From Pyxidicoccus parkwaysis (GTDB lineage: Bacteria; Myxococcota; Myxococcia; Myxococcales; Myxococcaceae), in assembly GCF_017301735.1 (NCBI RefSeq), contig NZ_CP071090.1, forward strand, positions 1,674,001-1,738,000: a DNA stretch of 64,000 nucleotides, written 5' to 3'. The notes beneath the pieces were generated by a model, which did no database searches, was not told where the DNA came from, and was given only the letters and a program-made list of their open reading frames with translations. This document shows positions 1 to 8,021 of this stretch, piece by piece (position 1 is the stretch's first letter; the number at the start of each line of letters is the position of its first letter). The translations under genes and the position numbers were made by a program.

Positions 1-452
1 CCCCGCGCATCCAGCTCCAGCCATGCGGAGGCGGACGCCGGAAGCTGGGCCTGCACGGATGCGTCGTCCGGGAAGAGGGCCTGGCCCGAGACGACGGCCT
101 CGTGCCGGTCCAGGTGCTTCAAGCCCAGCCGCAGCCGCGCGCCATCGGCGCGGACCTCGAGCGCCTGGAGCGTCAGTTCTCCCTCCAGGTGCAGCGTGCC
201 GGTGAGGGACGAGCCTTCGGCGCCGGTGGGCACCGGGAGCTCCACGCGCTGCAGGTCATCCCAGGCGAAGCGGTACGTGCGCTCCTCGCCCGGCTCCCAC
301 CGGGAGAGCGGCAGCCGTGACGGCTCCTGCGCGAGGACGGCGGTGAGGGCCCCCGGCATGGCGGGGCGGATGGTGCTCCAGGCGAAGAACGAGCCCGCGA
401 GCAGCAGGGTGACGAGCGCGGCCAGACGGAGGGCGGGCCTCGAGCGAAGCAT
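1..452 (-). CDS. Partial membrane-anchored or secreted protein, function unknown
   Basis: The reading frame opens with ATG at 452, six bases after a GGAG ribosome site, and runs off the left edge, so only the first 150 residues are visible. Residues 7-25 are strongly hydrophobic and preceded by Arg residues, which fits a signal peptide or N-terminal anchor. The following sequence is rich in beta-strand-like alternation, with a WEPGEERTYRF segment near residue 52. I do not recognise a family; segments like this occur at the start of lipid-transport or vitellogenin-like extracytoplasmic proteins, but that is only a resemblance. It lies 69 bases downstream of the secreted protein at 522-2696 on the same strand and is probably co-transcribed with it. 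It is overlooked easily because its stop codon is outside the window. Confidence 0.75.
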   Translation of the reverse strand, partial: MLRSRPALRLAALVTLLLAGSFFAWSTIRPAMPGALTAVLAQEPSRLPLSRWEPGEERTYRFAWDDLQRVELPVPTGAEGSSLTGTLHLEGELTLQALEVRADGARLRLGLKHLDRHEAVVSGQALFPDDASVQAQLPASASAWLELDAR

Positions 453-521
453 GAAGGACTCCGGGAAGCGGAAGAGGGAAGGGGCCACCGCGGCGCGTGC
501 GCACCGCGGTGGCGGGTGCGA

Positions 522-2696
522 CTAGAAGAGGCGGGCCAGCGGAACCGTCTTCGACTCGTTGTACAGGTTCACCCTGCCGCCGAAGCCGGACCAGCTGAAG
601 ATGGGGAACTCTCCGTGGAGGGGGCCCAGCTCGCCGTACAGGGAGATGCGCCCGTCCAGGAACCGCATCTCGATGTCGAGCCGCGACGAGAGGCGGAGGA
701 AGAGGGTGTTGGGGTCCGTCGGGTGCGACGGCGAGCTCAGGTAGATGCCGATGTCGCCGTAAAGCGGCACATTCACCCGGGCGATGACCAGCGTGCCGCG
801 CACGGCCACCTGGAGTCCGGGCACGCCGACGCCCACGGAGGCGAAGCCGCCGACGGAGGCGTACGGGGTGATGGTGCCGAACAGGTCGAGCCCCAGCAGG
901 TCCGCGGTGCAGTCGCGGGTGATGGCGCCGCCAATGCTCATCCGCACGCCGGCTTCCGCGGTGATGCCGCCCGTCACGGTGACGGGGATGAACCACACCA
1001 TGAAGGTGGTGGAGGCCCGGGCGGCGTCGCTCTGGAAGAAGGGCCGGCCTTCCGCGAAGGTGACGCGCAGCGGGTAGTTCTGGTCGTGGGTGTAGACGGA
1101 GAGCCCGAGGATGCGGGCGCCCAGCTTGAGGCGGATGCCGTTGCCCTCCGTGGCGGCCTCGCCGTTGACGTGGGCCACCTCGGCGCGCGTGGGGCTGAAC
1201 ACGTTGACGTACGCGTTGAACTCGCCGTAGAGCCGCGCGTTGCTGTCACACCAGCGGCCCAGCGCGCCCGCGGTGGTGGCCTCGGTGACCTCCCAGCCCG
1301 CCGTGTAGTCGTAACCGCCGCCGAAGGTGTCGTCGCCCGAGTAGCCGCTGTCACTGGACTCGCCACCGTGCCGCACCGTCGCCGTGCTCGGGTCCGTCGG
1401 AGCGTCGAGGGTCCGGATGAACTGGCCGTAGATGTCGAGGTACTTCGCGAGCAGCGACGCGCTGAGCGTGTAGTCCTTCAGGTCCAGCCCCTTGACCTTC
1501 AGCTGGTCCGCGTTGCGCACGAAGCTCGTCTTGCTGAAGTCGTTGGCCGTGAGGAAGAGGCACGCCTGCAGGTCCGCCTCGCGGCGGGGGCCCATGGCCT
1601 CCTGCACCATCTTCGCGTAGCGGCGGGGGCTCCAGTCACACGTCGTCAGCTTCTGGCTGTCGAGGCAGCCCTGCTTCTGCGCGCTGACGAGCGACGTCTC
1701 GATGCTCTTGTCGAGCGCGTAGAGCTGCTCGGCGGCGCGCTTGTCGAGCTCCGCCGTGTCGTAGTCACGGGACTTGAAGAGCTTCGCGTTCTGGTACCAC
1801 TCGTTGTAGACGGCCGCGCGCTGGTTCAGCAGGGCGGCGAAGGACTCCTGCTCCTCCTGGCGCTGGTTGAGCAGGTCGTCCGGGGAGTTGGCCAGCTGCT
1901 TGGCCACGCTCTCGTGCCACGAGTCCGACGGCGTGGCCCACTGACGCGCGGTCGCGTTGTTGGCCAGCTTGGCGGCCTCGGAGGTGAAGACGTAGGCCTT
2001 CGTTCCCGCGGGATAGAGGCCCGGCGTGAAGAGGAAGTACGCGTTCTTCGCCACGGGCTTCCCGTCCCAGATGGGGGCGAGCTTCGCCTGGTCCCTCGAA
2101 TAGAGGGTGCGGTACGCGATGCCTTCCTTGCCGTACGCGCCCGTGAAGGCGGCGCGGTAGTCGTCGCCGTACTGGCCCGCGCTCAGCTCGAAGCGGCTGA
2201 AGTCGTAGTACTTCTCGTGCACGTACTCCTGGCACGAGGTGAGCTGCGTGCCGTTGGCGTCCCACTCCGTCAGCTGCTTGAGGTACGCCTGCTCGTCGTC
2301 CGTCAGGTCCTTCAGGCCCTTGCGGTAGAGCACCTGACCCTTGAGGACCTGACCCGCGAGCGCGTGGTCCATGCCCTTGAACAGCGTGGACTTCGTCGGA
2401 CGATAGGACTCGTAGGCCACCGTCGCGGTGGCTCCGCCCATCTCATTGGGCAGCACGGCCACGCGCTTGGGAGCGGCCTCCCACCGCGCCTTCCACTCCG
2501 ACTCCACGAGGCCCTGGCAGTACGCGTCGTACGTCTTGCCGCAGGCGCTCGCGCGGTAGTCGACGTTGGCGCACTGGTCCAGCGCGGGCTGCGGACAGTC
2601 CTCCGCGAAGGCCCCCGGTGCCGCCAGCACCGCGACAGACAGCCCCGCCCAGCGCAGCTGGAGCCCCAGCCGGCGCATGTGTCTCCCCTTCTTCAT
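522..2696 (-). CDS. Secreted protein of unknown function, 724 aa
   Basis: I chose ATG at 2696 because AAGGAG lies nine bases upstream. An upstream in-frame ATG at 2765 would add 23 residues ahead of the signal peptide. The N-terminus (MKKGRHMRRLGLQ, a hydrophobic run, then AFAED) is a classic signal peptide, so the protein is exported. Cysteines cluster early in the mature part (about residues 30-75), suggesting disulfides. Residues about 90-400 look helical and charged, while the last 300 residues are beta-rich with many Gly and Tyr residues. No catalytic motif stands out and I do not recognise the family. The next gene on the strand (1-452) also encodes an exported protein, so the pair may form an envelope or extracellular unit. 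Codon use matches the neighbours. Confidence 0.85.
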   Translation of the reverse strand: MKKGRHMRRLGLQLRWAGLSVAVLAAPGAFAEDCPQPALDQCANVDYRASACGKTYDAYCQGLVESEWKARWEAAPKRVAVLPNEMGGATATVAYESYRPTKSTLFKGMDHALAGQVLKGQVLYRKGLKDLTDDEQAYLKQLTEWDANGTQLTSCQEYVHEKYYDFSRFELSAGQYGDDYRAAFTGAYGKEGIAYRTLYSRDQAKLAPIWDGKPVAKNAYFLFTPGLYPAGTKAYVFTSEAAKLANNATARQWATPSDSWHESVAKQLANSPDDLLNQRQEEQESFAALLNQRAAVYNEWYQNAKLFKSRDYDTAELDKRAAEQLYALDKSIETSLVSAQKQGCLDSQKLTTCDWSPRRYAKMVQEAMGPRREADLQACLFLTANDFSKTSFVRNADQLKVKGLDLKDYTLSASLLAKYLDIYGQFIRTLDAPTDPSTATVRHGGESSDSGYSGDDTFGGGYDYTAGWEVTEATTAGALGRWCDSNARLYGEFNAYVNVFSPTRAEVAHVNGEAATEGNGIRLKLGARILGLSVYTHDQNYPLRVTFAEGRPFFQSDAARASTTFMVWFIPVTVTGGITAEAGVRMSIGGAITRDCTADLLGLDLFGTITPYASVGGFASVGVGVPGLQVAVRGTLVIARVNVPLYGDIGIYLSSPSHPTDPNTLFLRLSSRLDIEMRFLDGRISLYGELGPLHGEFPIFSWSGFGGRVNLYNESKTVPLARLF

Positions 2697-2931
2697 GTGA
2701 TGCATCTCCTTGTTGAGGGACCGGGCACGGGCTCGGTCCACGCCGGGGCCGAGAGCAGGGCGCATGCCATGCCGCTCCAGCCCCTGCGTCAGAGGAGCGC
2801 CCCGGGGGATGCGAGGCCCCCGGAGCTACAAGGCGATGCGAGGTGTTGTTTCAGAAGCCACAGGCGCGGGTGACAGGTTCGAACGCCTCCGGGGTTTGAA
2901 CGTCACACCCCTTCCGAGAGGTATTCAGCCC

Positions 2932-4260
2932 ATGTTGAACCGTCGCTCGCTCCTCCAGGCCAGCCTTGGCCTGACGGGAGGACTCGCCCTGCTTCGCGCG
3001 ACTCCGGCCCACGCCGCGCCTCGCGCGACTCCCACTGCATCAACCGATGCGGAGCCGCGCCCCTGGTATGAGCTGGGGCTGCTGGAAGACCCCATCATGG
3101 AGAGTCAGCTCCTCCATTTCCTGGCCGGGACGTACAGCGCGCAGTCGGACATCGGCGAGGTGCTCGATACCGCGAGCCGAATCACTCCGGGTGACGACTG
3201 GAGCTGGCCCACGGAGTGGGTGAGCACGGCGGACCGGATTCGCGCCATGGGCGATGCGAGCAATGCCAGGGGACGCCGGCACAGCGCTGGCAATGCCTAC
3301 CTGCGGGCCGCCAATTACTACCGCGCGGCCTTGATTCACCACCCCGAGCCCAATCACCCGAACGTGGTGGACACGGGGCGCAAGGCCGTGGATGCGTACA
3401 ACAAGGCGCTCTCGCTGCTGCGGATTCCGGCGACCGCCGTGCGGATTCCGTACGAGAGGACGACGCTGCCCGGCTACTTCTTCCGGAGCCCCAGCGCGCA
3501 CGGCCAGGCGCCCCTGTTCGTCTTCCAGCAGGGACGTGACGCGTGGCCCGAGGAATCCAAGTATGTGATTGATGACGCGCTGGCGCGTGGCTACCACTGC
3601 CTCATCGTGCACGCGCCGGGGCAGGGCATGGCGGTGCGTGAGCAGGGGCTCGCCTTCCGGCCGGACTGGGAGAAGGTGATTACGCCTGTCATCAACTTCG
3701 CCACGCGCATCTCCGGCGTGGACTCCCGCCGAATTGCCCTGCTGGGCTGGAGCATGGGCGGGGCGCTCGTGCCGCGCGCGGCGGCGTTCGAGCATCGCAT
3801 CAAGCTGCTGATTCCGAACCCGGGTGTCCTGAACTGGGGGCAGGCGTCGTTCGACCAGTTCAACATGTATTTCCCAGACATCATGGCGCTGCTGGACCAG
3901 GACCCGCTGGCGTTCGACGCGGCGATGGCGCAGCTCATGGAGCAGGTGTTCCTGTATCGCTGGTACATGCGGGACGCGATGTTCAAGCACGGCGCGAGCT
4001 CGCCGTCGGACCTGCTGTTCAAGCTGCGCGACTTCAACAACGAGCCCGTTGTCCAGCGCATCCGCTGCCGCACGCTCGTCATGGATGGCACCGCCGAGGC
4101 CTTCACCGTGGGCCAGGCGAAGCAGCTCTTCGACGCGCTGACGTGCCCCAAGGACTACCTGCTCTTCACCGAGGAGGACACGGCGCAGCTGCACTGCCAG
4201 GAAGCCGCGCAGGCCGTGGCAAACCACCGCATGTTCGATTGGGTCGATGAATACATCTGA
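2932..4260 (+). CDS. Tat-exported alpha/beta hydrolase
   Basis: The start at 2932 gives 442 residues and puts a twin-arginine signal at the very N-terminus (NRRSLLQ, a hydrophobic stretch, then AHA near residue 28), so the enzyme is probably exported folded through Tat. The body is an alpha/beta hydrolase: nucleophile elbow G-W-S-M-G-G with Ser274, an acid candidate in LVMDGTAEAF, and a His candidate in AQLHCQEAA near the C-terminus. The long helical N-terminal cap before the hydrolase core resembles the dihydroxypseudooxynicotine hydrolase/FrsA-like group, which cleave C-C, ester or amide bonds; the substrate cannot be read from sequence. The gene is monocistronic: a hairpin with a T-rich tail follows it, and the upstream gene is divergent. 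Confidence 0.85.
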   Translation: MLNRRSLLQASLGLTGGLALLRATPAHAAPRATPTASTDAEPRPWYELGLLEDPIMESQLLHFLAGTYSAQSDIGEVLDTASRITPGDDWSWPTEWVSTADRIRAMGDASNARGRRHSAGNAYLRAANYYRAALIHHPEPNHPNVVDTGRKAVDAYNKALSLLRIPATAVRIPYERTTLPGYFFRSPSAHGQAPLFVFQQGRDAWPEESKYVIDDALARGYHCLIVHAPGQGMAVREQGLAFRPDWEKVITPVINFATRISGVDSRRIALLGWSMGGALVPRAAAFEHRIKLLIPNPGVLNWGQASFDQFNMYFPDIMALLDQDPLAFDAAMAQLMEQVFLYRWYMRDAMFKHGASSPSDLLFKLRDFNNEPVVQRIRCRTLVMDGTAEAFTVGQAKQLFDALTCPKDYLLFTEEDTAQLHCQEAAQAVANHRMFDWVDEYI

Positions 4261-4284
4261 GTCATTCGCGCCCTGAGTCATGAC

Positions 4285-4318
4285 TTGCCCGGCTCATCAT
4301 TGGCTGGGCAATTTGTCT
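4285..4318 (+). terminator. Intrinsic terminator after the Tat hydrolase gene
   Basis: TTGCCCGGC (4285-4293) pairs with GCTGGGCAA (4303-4311), nine pairs with one G-U, around a nine-base loop. TTTGTCTG follows directly. This is a good Rho-independent terminator 25 bases after the hydrolase stop codon. Confidence 0.65.
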
Positions 4319-4442
4319 GTAATTCAATATTTCACGCCCTTCACGTTACCTGGTTGCGGCTGTTACGCCGTGCCACGAGTAGCGGGGTCCAGACAGCCCC
4401 TGCCGTGGCTGCATCCACGCTGCATCCACAAAAGGGGACGAC

Positions 4443-5024
4443 ATGAACGCGAAGCGAATCATCCGGGGTGGAGCTGTGCTGGTGGGGCTGGTGCTGGCGG
4501 GGTGCGGCGGCCCGCAGACGGACGAGTCGGCGGCTCCGGAGCTGGGGAACACGGAGCAGGGGCTCCAGCTCATCACCAACACGGGCTTCGAGGCCGCGCC
4601 GGCCGGTAGCTACAACTACACGGTCCTCACGGCGGGGGCGACGACGCTCACGAACTGGACCATCGGCGGCAGCATCAAGGTGATGCACAGCACGTACAAG
4701 GCGCCGCACGCGGGCACCAAGTCCGTGGACCTCAACGGTGTCAGCGCGGGCAGCATCGAGCAGACGATTCCCACGGTGGTGGGCGGGGGGTACACGGTGA
4801 AGTTCTACGTGTCCAACAGCCCGGGCTGCACGGGCGTCAACCGCACCGCGACGCTCACCTACGGGCCTTCCTCTGCGAGCGTCTCGAACACGTCGGCGGG
4901 CTGGTCCCTGCGGACCTACGTGTTCAACGCCACGAGCACCACCAGCCTCATCAAGCTGGAGAGCACCGCGGGCGGCGTGAGCTGCGGCCTCGCCATCGAC
5001 GACATCACTGTCGACGGCCCGTGA
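4443..5024 (+). CDS. Lipoprotein with choice-of-anchor C / DUF642-like domain
   Basis: The start ATG at 4443 follows an AGGGGA ribosome site. The N-terminus carries a lipoprotein signal (VGLVLAGCGG), with Cys21 as the lipidated residue. From about residue 42 the protein matches the choice-of-anchor C pattern: a TNTGFE opening, an aromatic/Trp turn (NWTIGGSIKV), SVDLNGVSAGSIEQT, and a closing GLAIDDITVDGP. This galactose-binding-like jelly roll occurs in secreted and cell-surface proteins and often binds carbohydrate. Three Cys residues in the domain could form a disulfide. It stands alone; two copies of GCTGCATCCAC lie side by side at about 4408-4430 just before the ribosome site, possibly an operator or a slippage product. 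Ligand unknown. Confidence 0.8.
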   Translation: MNAKRIIRGGAVLVGLVLAGCGGPQTDESAAPELGNTEQGLQLITNTGFEAAPAGSYNYTVLTAGATTLTNWTIGGSIKVMHSTYKAPHAGTKSVDLNGVSAGSIEQTIPTVVGGGYTVKFYVSNSPGCTGVNRTATLTYGPSSASVSNTSAGWSLRTYVFNATSTTSLIKLESTAGGVSCGLAIDDITVDGP

Positions 5025-5039
5025 TTCACGCGTAGCCCT

Positions 5040-5082
5040 GCGCATCCGGGAGGAGGTGTCTGTGGCTCCTCCCGTGATGCGC
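5040..5082. terminator. Bidirectional hairpin between convergent genes
   Basis: GCGCATC (5040-5046) pairs with GATGCGC (5076-5082), and GGGAGGAG (5048-5055) pairs with CTCCTCCC (5066-5073). It sits exactly between the convergent ends at 5024 (plus) and 5092 (minus). There is no T-tract on either side, so it may block transcripts or protect 3' ends rather than act as a textbook intrinsic terminator. Confidence 0.5.
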
Positions 5083-5091
5083 GCCGCGCGC

Positions 5092-6267
5092 TTAGAACAT
5101 GTGCCCGAACGTCAGGTAGATCCGCTGCGCCCCGGTCTCCGTGGAGCGCGCGTAGTCCATGCGCACGGTGGCTGCGCGCTTCGAGAGGCGCAGTCCGCCA
5201 CCGATGCCCGGGTGCCACTCGTACCACTTGCCGTCCGGCACGCCCGGATGCCACACGCGGCCGAAATCCATGAACACCACCGCGCCCAGCCTCAGGCTCT
5301 GCCCGAACATCTGGAAATTCGTCGCCTGGAACCGCAGCTCCGTGTTGCTGAACGCCTTGATGTTCCCCGAGAACCGGTTGCGCTCAATCCCGCGCACGCT
5401 GCTCATCCCGCCCACGCCCTCGGACACGTTGACACCGCCCGTGTTGCTCCACTCGTAGAACGGCACCTCGCCGAACAGCATGTCCAACGTCAGCCGGTGC
5501 GCCAGCGTCAGCCGTGATGACAGCTTGAGGTATCGCCGCTCGCTCAGGGTGATGCCCGCGTACTGATACTTGCTCCCCGTCGCGCTGCCCGACACGCGCA
5601 GCGCCAGCTCCTCCACGCCGCCCACCGTCGGGTCCGACTCGTCATCGCGCGTGTCCCAGAGCACGCCCGCGAGCAGCTGCCCCGTCGAGCCACCTTCGAT
5701 GCCCAGCGGCTTCTGCTTCGCCAGCATGGACGCCTCCGCGGAGTCCACGCTCGTGTAGCGCCACCCGTAGCCCACGTAGGACTGGAGCGGGTGCGTCGGG
5801 CCGAAGGGCCGCCCGCGCAGGCGCAGCCAGAAGCCCGGCGCGCCCTTGTCGAAGTTGTACTTCGGGTCATTCACGTCGCCCTTGAAGTCCGGCGCCGACT
5901 TGTTGCCCGCGCCGAAGAACGGGCTGCGCATCTCACGCCGGTACTCCAGCCGCCCCTCCAGCCGCAGCGGGCCGATGAGCTGCGGGCCGTCGTAGCGCAG
6001 GTAGTGGTTCTGCACGCCGCGGCTGCTGAAGAAGACCTGCGCGGCAATCGCGTGCGCGTACGGCGCCTTCCCCGGCGAGTACAGGTACATGCCGCCCACG
6101 GCGCCGTAGCCGAAGCCCAGGTCCGAGTTGAAGCTCACCAGAGGCAGCGCAATCGCATCGACTCCGGACTCCTTCTTCACGGGCTCCAGCCCGGGCGCGG
6201 GCTGGGGAGGCACCACCACCGGGGCGGCACTCAAGCTGGCGAGGATGAGAACGGCGGGTATGAACAT
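5092..6267 (-). CDS. Omp85/BamA-TamA-like outer membrane beta-barrel protein
   Basis: The 391-residue product has a signal peptide (residues 1-15, ending SAAP), then alternating amphipathic strands to a C-terminal YLTFGHMF ending in Phe, the usual outer-membrane-barrel signature. The motif SSVRGIERNRF at about residue 295 matches the VRG(F/Y) lid-loop motif of Omp85 proteins. POTRA domains are missing or very short: only about 30 residues precede the barrel. This suits the barrel-only surface-antigen D15 relatives rather than the essential BamA. It may insert or translocate a specific substrate, or be a patatin-like-type barrel partner. It is divergent from the phosphodiesterase gene at 6422 and convergent with the lipoprotein gene. 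Confidence 0.8.
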   Translation of the reverse strand: MFIPAVLILASLSAAPVVVPPQPAPGLEPVKKESGVDAIALPLVSFNSDLGFGYGAVGGMYLYSPGKAPYAHAIAAQVFFSSRGVQNHYLRYDGPQLIGPLRLEGRLEYRREMRSPFFGAGNKSAPDFKGDVNDPKYNFDKGAPGFWLRLRGRPFGPTHPLQSYVGYGWRYTSVDSAEASMLAKQKPLGIEGGSTGQLLAGVLWDTRDDESDPTVGGVEELALRVSGSATGSKYQYAGITLSERRYLKLSSRLTLAHRLTLDMLFGEVPFYEWSNTGGVNVSEGVGGMSSVRGIERNRFSGNIKAFSNTELRFQATNFQMFGQSLRLGAVVFMDFGRVWHPGVPDGKWYEWHPGIGGGLRLSKRAATVRMDYARSTETGAQRIYLTFGHMF

Positions 6268-6421
6268 GGGGGCCCGGCGTGACGCGTGGGTCGCACGAAA
6301 ACATCCCGAATTCGATGGCGGCCCGGGCCGCTTGCCTACCCACCAGCAGAGCGACCTGCTGGCGAAGGCGAGCAGCCCCCCGAGTGCTCATTTTGCCTCG
6401 CGGGGGAGGGGAGGCGTCAAC

Positions 6422-8008
6422 GTGAGCGGTGTCATCACCCCAGCCATGCACATGTGGGCCAACGGGCTCGCCCGCCGTGTCGGCGCGAAGGTTCCACCGT
6501 CGCCACAACGGAGGCCGAGGAACCTGGTCATCGTCCACCTTGACGGTGTGGCGAAGACCCTCCTGGACGAGGCGATTGTCGCCGGGCGGATGCCGTTTTT
6601 CTCGCGGCTCGTCCGCTCTGGCACCTTTCACCTGGAAGACGCGTTCTGGGGCGCACCGACTTCGACGCCCTACTTCCAGGCGGGTCTGCTGTACGGGATG
6701 CGGCACTCCAATCTGCCCGCGTACTCCTGGTACGACCGCGAGCTGGGACGCAAGGTGCAGATGAACACGCCGGCGGACGCGCTGGAAATCGACCAGCGGC
6801 TGCGCGGAGCGGGGCGCACCAGCCTGCTCGACGGCGGCGGGCACGGGTACTTCTCGCTGTTCCGAGCGGGGGCGAACAACGCGCTCAACATGAGCACGTT
6901 GGCCAGCTTCAAGCTGATGGCGCGCTCGTTCTCCTACGAGTTCATGGGCCTGTCCGCGGCGCGCACGCGGAGCACGTTCTCCTATCTGCGCTCGCTGGGC
7001 ATGGACACGTGGCACGCGGCGCGCGAGGTGCGCCACTGGGCGCACTCCGTCCAGGACTGGCGCCACGAGCAGGGCTTCCTCATGAGCCGCGTCCTCCTGC
7101 AGCGGCTGGGCTGGAGCTTCGCGCACACCAAGGCGCTGGTGGACATGGTGCGCGGCGTGCCCGCCATCTACCTCGTCTACGGCAACTACGACGAGGTGGC
7201 GCACCGGCGCGGGCCGCGCTCACGGCTCGCGCTCGAGGAGTTGCACCGCGTGGACGCGTACCTCGCGGAGCTGTACGCCGTGGCGCGCACCGTGGAGCGG
7301 CCTTACGACGTCGTCATCCTCTCCGACCACGGGCACGTGGACAGCCTGCCCCTGGAGAAGCGCCAGGGCCGCCGGCTGGAGCAGTGGCTGCTGGAGGCGC
7401 CAGCCTGCGGCCCGCTGTCCGAGGACGTCGTGCGGGGCCTCTGCGACGGCCGCGCGCGCCCGGCGGAGGACACCGCGCCGCGCGCGCCCTTCGCGCCAGT
7501 GGTGATGGAGTGCGGCAACTTCGCGCACGTGTACCTCACCGGCGAGCGGCAGCCGCTGGAGGCGCGGGAGCTGCTCGCGCGTTTCCCGGAGGTCCTCGCG
7601 CGCGTCACGCGCAGTCCGGAGATTGGCATCGTCGTGCTGCGGCGGGGCGCGTCGGCGGTGGCGGTGGTGAAGGGCGGCGTCTACGGCCCGGACGAGCTGG
7701 ACCGTGCACCGCTGTCGCCCGAGTTCAGCAAGCGCGCGCTGGCGGACTTCCTCCGCGTGCTGCCCTCGATGACGACGGCGGGAGACCTCGTGCTCTTCGG
7801 CGAGGCGGTGCAGCGTGGAGGCACCGTGGGCTTCGCCTGGGAGTTCGGCTCGCACGGCGGACTCACGCGCACGGAGGCCAACAGCCTGGTGGCGTGGCCG
7901 GCCGACGCCCCGGTGGACCTGTCCGGCCTCGGCCACTGCGTGCAGCTCCACGAGCGGCTGGCGGAGACATACCTGGACCCGGCGCCGTCCCTGAGGCTGG
8001 TGCTTTGA
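6422..8008 (+). CDS. Alkaline phosphatase superfamily / type I phosphodiesterase-like protein
   Basis: I chose the GTG at 6422 because a near-perfect GGGAGGGGAGG ribosome site ends seven bases before it; the frame stays open upstream but would overlap the divergent gene. The 528-residue protein carries the phosphodiesterase/nucleotide-pyrophosphatase fold: VIVHLDGVAK near residue 40 with the metal-binding Asp, a Thr/Ser-rich turn (PTSTPYFQAG) likely holding the nucleophile, YGNYDEVAHRRG with Asp and His, and VVILSDHGHVDS with the second Asp-His metal pair. Metal-dependent hydrolysis of a phosphodiester or phosphoglycerol head group is likely, substrate unknown. There is no convincing signal peptide. 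The next gene starts 13 bases downstream and encodes a flippase-like membrane protein, which points to lipid or lipid-linked substrates. Confidence 0.8.
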   Translation: MSGVITPAMHMWANGLARRVGAKVPPSPQRRPRNLVIVHLDGVAKTLLDEAIVAGRMPFFSRLVRSGTFHLEDAFWGAPTSTPYFQAGLLYGMRHSNLPAYSWYDRELGRKVQMNTPADALEIDQRLRGAGRTSLLDGGGHGYFSLFRAGANNALNMSTLASFKLMARSFSYEFMGLSAARTRSTFSYLRSLGMDTWHAAREVRHWAHSVQDWRHEQGFLMSRVLLQRLGWSFAHTKALVDMVRGVPAIYLVYGNYDEVAHRRGPRSRLALEELHRVDAYLAELYAVARTVERPYDVVILSDHGHVDSLPLEKRQGRRLEQWLLEAPACGPLSEDVVRGLCDGRARPAEDTAPRAPFAPVVMECGNFAHVYLTGERQPLEARELLARFPEVLARVTRSPEIGIVVLRRGASAVAVVKGGVYGPDELDRAPLSPEFSKRALADFLRVLPSMTTAGDLVLFGEAVQRGGTVGFAWEFGSHGGLTRTEANSLVAWPADAPVDLSGLGHCVQLHERLAETYLDPAPSLRLVL

Positions 8009-8021
8009 GAAGGGGAGGGGA

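Noticed and set aside
516..2873. Long plus-strand frame of 785 codons opposite the secreted protein
   Set aside because: Val/Arg/Ala-rich, no domain or signal, no ribosome site; the minus-strand frame has a signal peptide and codon bias.
6128..6421. Start of the phosphodiesterase gene at 6128
   Set aside because: It would overlap the divergent Omp85-like gene by 140 bases; GTG at 6422 with GGGAGGGGAGG is a far better start.
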